Part shown: one piece after another, positions 60,430-64,000 of the stretch
How positions within the stretch are numbered: the stretch's first letter is position 1
Layout of the letters: each line of letters starts with the position of its first letter
Origin: Acytostelium subglobosum LB1
Lineage: Eukaryota > Evosea > Eumycetozoa > Acytosteliales > Acytosteliaceae
Length of the DNA stretch: 64,000 bases
Assembly: GCF_000787575.1 (NCBI RefSeq)
Contig: NW_012236514.1
Location: forward strand, 372,001 to 436,000
Direction: 5' to 3'
Made by a program: the position numbers and the translations under genes
Notes under the pieces: model-generated
Told to the model about the DNA's origin: nothing
Seen by the model: the letters and a program-made list of their open reading frames with translations, nothing else
Database searches by the model: none

Positions 60430-60960
60430 CCTTGAGGTTGAAGTATTCATCCCCGCCCCCCCAAACCATGTATAAATGATTGATTGATTGTTTGTTATGT
60501 TTGATTGATCGAAACGACAAAGTGTTGTGTTGTGTTCCACCTCTTAATGTCTTTGGAGAAAGGAGAAAGTGTAGAGGCGTATATTGAATGTGGTGATGTG
60601 GCGTAATGTTAATGTACTTCTACTAACCTGTCGATTGTTACTTCCTGCGATGTGTTAATCCAAACACTCTGGCTTGACTGAGCTGACTGACTTGTTTGAT
60701 TCAAAAGACCTCTAAAAGTCTGCCCTGCCTGTATGAGATCAAAAGTGACCGTTGATTGATTGAATGAATGAATGCTCGCTAGCTTGGTGTCCAAAAAATA
60801 ATTATTATTTGATTGATTGGTGTTCTGTTGTAATATAATGGTAATGTTGGGAGAGACTGGACAACAGTCTTGTTTGGATTGATTGAATTTTTTTCAATCA
60901 ATAGTATCCAAGAGAGTGTTTATCCACTCCGAATAATCACGGCATAGGTCGTGGCTCAAC

Positions 60961-60974
60961 GGACTCGCGAGTCC
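60961..60974. repeat. Perfect 14-bp palindrome GGACTCGCGAGTCC
   Basis: GC-rich and self-complementary, inside a locally GC-rich patch (60935-61015) about 470 bp before the Prp40-like start. It may be a factor-binding site. Confidence 0.35.
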
Positions 60975-61441
60975 CCAATGTAAAACGCTAACGTGCCATT
61001 ACTTTTGATGGTCTGTTTTTGTTTTTTTTTGTAGACAAAGTAACTTAAATATCTGTTTAAACAACTTAATATCTGTTTCGAAGGACCAATACTAGGGTAC
61101 AACAACGTCCTGCGATCGTCAAATGAGGTCAGCTGTTCGGACACGTTCTTTGAACCGTTCGACCAATGTGAGTGAAGACTTAGATAGATCGTATCAAAGC
61201 AAACATTTAAAATAAATTTATGGGCATTGGTCTACAAGGACGGTTCGTACACAAATCTGAATCTCACTATGACCAATCCATCGCAAGCCATCCCAGATGG
61301 CTCAGTCCATCGTACAAGTTCGCGGACATGCGAAGTGTGATGGAAAGTCTTTTGAAAGTTCGCGAGTTGAAGTTGTGTTTGATCGTGATTGAGTTAAATC
61401 AATGTGTTTGAATAATCGATTGAGAGATAGATAGAGAGAGA

Positions 61442-61459
61442 ATGAATGGCACAGGATGA
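61442..61459 (+). promoter_or_regulatory. Five-codon upstream frame overlapping the Prp40-like start
   Basis: An ATG at 61442 opens MNGTG and stops with the TGA at 61457-61459, overlapping the main ATG at 61446 in another frame. A scanning ribosome would meet it first, so it may reduce or regulate translation of the splicing factor. Confidence 0.5.
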
Positions 61460-62953
61460 TAGTAGTGAATGGGAACAATCAGTTACAGAGGATGGAAAGA
61501 AGTACTATTATAATAGGATAACACGTCAATCATTATGGACATTGCCAACTTCTAGTGTTGATGTTGGAAAAGGTGCTGTCTCTGATGATTCTAATGATGA
61601 TGATGTGTCATCATTGCCAACAGACTGGATAGAGCACATTGATCCCAGCACAGGTAAACGATACTACTACAACAAAGAGACCAACCAAACAACATGGGAG
61701 AGACCATCATCATCTTCTCGAGAAGACATAGACGACACAAACACAAACAACAAAGACAAAGACAAAGACAAGGACACAGAAGACACAAGATGGATGGATG
61801 ACCCAAAGATCAAGTTCAAGACAATGTTAAAGGAACTCAATGTTACAAAGGAGATGACGTTCGAGATGTTACAACCATTCATTATTAAGGATATACGTTA
61901 TCAGGTGTTGCCGACGTTGGAAGAGAGACGAATGGTCTTCCAGGAGTATGTTGACGAGTTGCAGAGTTTGGCAGATGGCCAGAGGTCTGCAGTGGACAAG
62001 GCAATACGCATGAGATTCATGGACATGTTGGACGAGTGCCATGAGTCAATCAACCGAGATATGCCATGGGAGCGCGTGCAGCTCTACTTTGGCGGCGACG
62101 ATGTGTGGGAGAGCATCGAGGAGGAGAGCGAGCGACAACGACTCTTCCAACTGCACTTCAGGAGACATGACCAGGCCGCAAGGGACCGAGCCGAGCAGAC
62201 CAAGAATCAAAGGTTGGACAAGATACTATGCATGTTCCAAGCGGACCCGAGCATTGACGCCTCATCGCAATGGAGACAAGTCAAGGATCACTATGAGCAC
62301 GACCCAATCATACAACAAGCTGACATGTTTGATGTGTTGGACTTGTTTGGACGTCATATCACCTCTTTACAACTTCGCGAGGAAGCCAACGTGCGGAGAC
62401 GACGCGACGAGCAAAAGCAACGGGAGAGAGCTGATCGCGATGCATTCAGGGCATTCCTCAATGAGTGTGGACAGGGTGGGCAACTGAATGCCGGCACCAA
62501 ATGGCGACACTTTTCCAAGCAGTATGCATCACATCCTGCACTGGCTGCATTGAAATCAGAGATTGCCGAAGAGATATTCGAAGACTATCGAGAGGAACTT
62601 GAAGAGCGATATTCAAAGGATTTCAAATTGTTAAAGTCCATTGTCAAGCAAGTCAACTTCAATCTACAACAACCTATTGATGGCCAGCACACAACAACAA
62701 CAACAACATTGGATAACATGATACAAATTATATCCAAACATGATGACTTTAACAAAGTGTTATCATCCAACATTCCTCCATTCTTTAGATATGTAAGTTT
62801 ATCCATTATCTAGTATCCATTATTGTTATCAATTAACTAACAACACCACGATCATGATCGTATTAGTTGGAAGAGAAACAAACAAAGAAGATAAAGAAGG
62901 GCAATAGAAAGAGGAAGGTCGATACATTGGAAGATGCCAAGTCATCCAAATGA
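61446..62953 (+). CDS. Prp40-like pre-mRNA splicing factor (two WW domains plus FF repeats)
   Basis: U1 snRNP-associated protein family that bridges 5' splice site and branch-point factors. Exons 61446-62792 and 62867-62953 (phase 0) give 477 residues. WW1 is at about 8-36 (EWEQSVTEDGKKYYYNRITR with W at both ends), WW2 at about 59-87 (DWIEHIDPSTGKRYYYNKET). After a Lys/Asp-rich linker come FF-type helical repeats: KFKTMLKELNVTKEMTFEML with YQVLPTLEERRMVFQEYVDE is the clearest, followed by more diverged ones up to about 400. The C-terminus is basic (KIKKGNRKRKV), a likely nuclear signal. WW-FF order fits Prp40/PRPF40 better than TCERG1, which has three WW domains and six FF. Overlapped by a tiny upstream frame. 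Confidence 0.88.
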
Positions 62954-63487
62954 CCGACCATTCATGTCTGGTCCAGTCCAGTCCATCCCAGCCCCTTCGA
63001 CACACTCACTCAGCTGTCCAACTCAACTTCTTGCAGGGTGTCATTCCCTCCAATTCCAAAAAACGCCCTCACGACGTCATGCGAATTTAAATTATTTTTC
63101 AAAATTAAAACAAAGTGCACTGAAACAAACAACAACAAACGGTTGTGTGTTGCACTTCAAACAACAACAAACACATAAGTATTCCTTCAAAATTGCATTT
63201 CATTATAACTTGTGTGTCTGTTTGTTTGTTTGTTTGTGTGTTTGTGTCAGTTCAGTCATTCAGTCAGTTTCGACTTCAAACAAGTGAAGGGCACGATTCA
63301 ATCAATATCAATCTATACCAATATCAATATCAATCAATCAATCAATCAACATATACGTACTTATAATATAATATATTCAACTTCAAAAAGGTTCATCTAT
63401 TTATAGATCTTATAAAAAAAAAGAAGACGAGAGGACGTCATTGGAGAACAGTCAGATATATATATATATATTATATAACTTAGATCA
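62954..63487. promoter_or_regulatory. Upstream region of the Gln-rich gene
   Basis: About 530 bp with TTTG repeats (63221-63245), CAAT repeats (63320-63350), an A-run (63414-63423) and a (TA)n tract (63456-63477) ending just before the ATG at 63488. The TA tract could serve as a TATA-like element. No coding signal. Confidence 0.45.
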
Positions 63488-64000
63488 ATGGATCCATCAT
63501 TGTTAAACAATCAAATAATGGATGATGGACAACTTCGACAGCAACAGTTATTACAACAGTTGCAACAACAACAAATACATCATCAACAACAACAACTACA
63601 ACAACAACAACAACATCAAGCGTCGCCACAACAATATCCCCAAGTACATCAAGTACAACTACATCATCAAATGCAGCAACAGCAGCATGTGAATCAACAA
63701 CAAGTATATCATATGCAACAGCAACAAGTTCAGTACATGCAACAACAGGTTCATCAACAACCACAACAACATGTGTATGTACAGCAGCCATTGTTGCATC
63801 AACAACCAATACAGCCACAACAGTGGCCCATGTATCAGAACCATCAGGTGGTCAATAGTCCCCCGACAATGGTCTCCACTCCACCTCCAATGCAGCAATA
63901 TGTAACGCCTATGCAACCGGTTCATCAAGTTCAATTGAATGGCACCCAATCTCCCCCATCTCAGAGTCAACAGCATCATCAAGTCAATGTACTACCAATC
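63488..64000 (+). CDS. Gln-rich protein, N-terminal part only (runs off the window)
   Basis: Open from ATG at 63488 (MDPSLLNNQIMDDGQLRQQQ) to the window end, 171 codons with no stop. Composition is dominated by Gln, His, Pro, Val and Met in a repeated HQQQ/VQxQQ style; after residue about 120 it becomes Pro/Ser/Thr-rich (VVNSPPTMVSTPPPMQQY). Such N-termini precede transcription regulators, kinases or RNA-binding proteins in dictyostelids, so no function can be given. The start is the first ATG after the (TA)n tract and opens a continuous frame. Confidence 0.7.
   Translation, partial: MDPSLLNNQIMDDGQLRQQQLLQQLQQQQIHHQQQQLQQQQQHQASPQQYPQVHQVQLHHQMQQQQHVNQQQVYHMQQQQVQYMQQQVHQQPQQHVYVQQPLLHQQPIQPQQWPMYQNHQVVNSPPTMVSTPPPMQQYVTPMQPVHQVQLNGTQSPPSQSQQHHQVNVLPI

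Larger units (their letters stand above)
59505..61445. other. 1.9-kb divergent intergenic interval between C2-RasGAP (-) and Prp40-like (+)
   Basis: AT-rich with (GATT)n runs (59718-59762, 59879-59893, 60053-60070), a (TG)n run (60270-60287) and a C-run at 60453-60461. A perfect 13-bp inverted repeat sits at 60391-60429 and a 14-bp palindrome at 60961-60974. From 60930 to 61390 the composition is more balanced and contains short open frames on both strands, but none has a recognisable protein or good splice context. Confidence 0.55.

Noticed and set aside
60935-61015. Possible tRNA gene: TGGCTCAACGG resembles an A box and GGCA/TGCC could pair
   Set aside because: The span is only about 57 nt and has no B box (GGTTCGANNCC), so a tRNA cloverleaf cannot be drawn.
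61220-61411. 63-codon plus-strand frame before the Prp40-like gene
   Set aside because: No recognisable domain, no conserved start context, and it ends before the 5' UTR of the next gene; unsupported.

Overview
The window is nuclear DNA from a dictyostelid social amoeba (Amoebozoa); the species cannot be named from the sequence alone. The reasons are short AT-rich GT-AG introns, long Asn, Gln, Ser and Thr homopolymer tracts inside conserved proteins, AT-rich intergenic DNA full of ATTG/TCAA and TCAT tetranucleotide repeats, and a typical dictyostelid gene set (hybrid histidine kinase, DOCK RacGEF, formin, C2-RasGAP, cprA-type cysteine protease). I found no rRNA, tRNA, CRISPR array or complete mobile element.

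Layout. 0-8 kb: NDUFV1 of respiratory complex I (+, 5' partial), a CorA-type Mg2+ transporter (-) and a C1-GBD/FH3-FH1-FH2-DAD formin (-) with one apparent reading-frame break. 8-20 kb: an orphan four-span membrane protein (+), an ambiguous 0.5 kb stretch, a Ser-rich hypothetical protein (+), a WDR48/UAF1 homolog (+), an EngB/GTPBP8 GTPase (-), an RluA-type pseudouridine synthase (-) and a senescence-domain plus PH-domain protein (+). 20-29 kb: the COMPASS subunit ASH2 (-) back to back with a DIS3L2-like 3'-5' exoribonuclease (+), then a universal stress protein (-) and a PABPN1 homolog (+). 29-34 kb: a 2.3 kb gene-poor stretch and a BRSK/SAD kinase (+).

34-42.3 kb is the accessory part: an orphan multi-exon membrane-protein gene (-), a tandem exon duplication, two related roughly 66-nt hairpins, a CHID1 chitinase-like gene (+), a cprA-type cysteine protease (+) followed by a fragment of a second protease, a decayed secreted-protein-like region (-), and a frameshifted F-box-like gene (+). 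42.7-64 kb returns to conserved genes: ORC5 (+), DOCK RacGEF (-), a six-span hybrid histidine kinase (-), C2-RasGAP (-), a Prp40-like splicing factor (+), and the start of a Gln-rich protein (+, cut by the window end).

The genes form no operon and no single pathway. Formin, DOCK and RasGAP all act in Ras/Rac-controlled actin dynamics, while DIS3L2, PABPN1 and Prp40 act in RNA metabolism, but their closeness looks like ordinary dense packing. Exon borders were read by eye from GT/AG sites, reading phase and family conservation, so individual junctions may be off by a few bases. No convincing new biological system is present; the best candidates for follow-up are the paired hairpins and duplicated exon at 34-35.5 kb and the transcription-oriented tetranucleotide repeats in introns.
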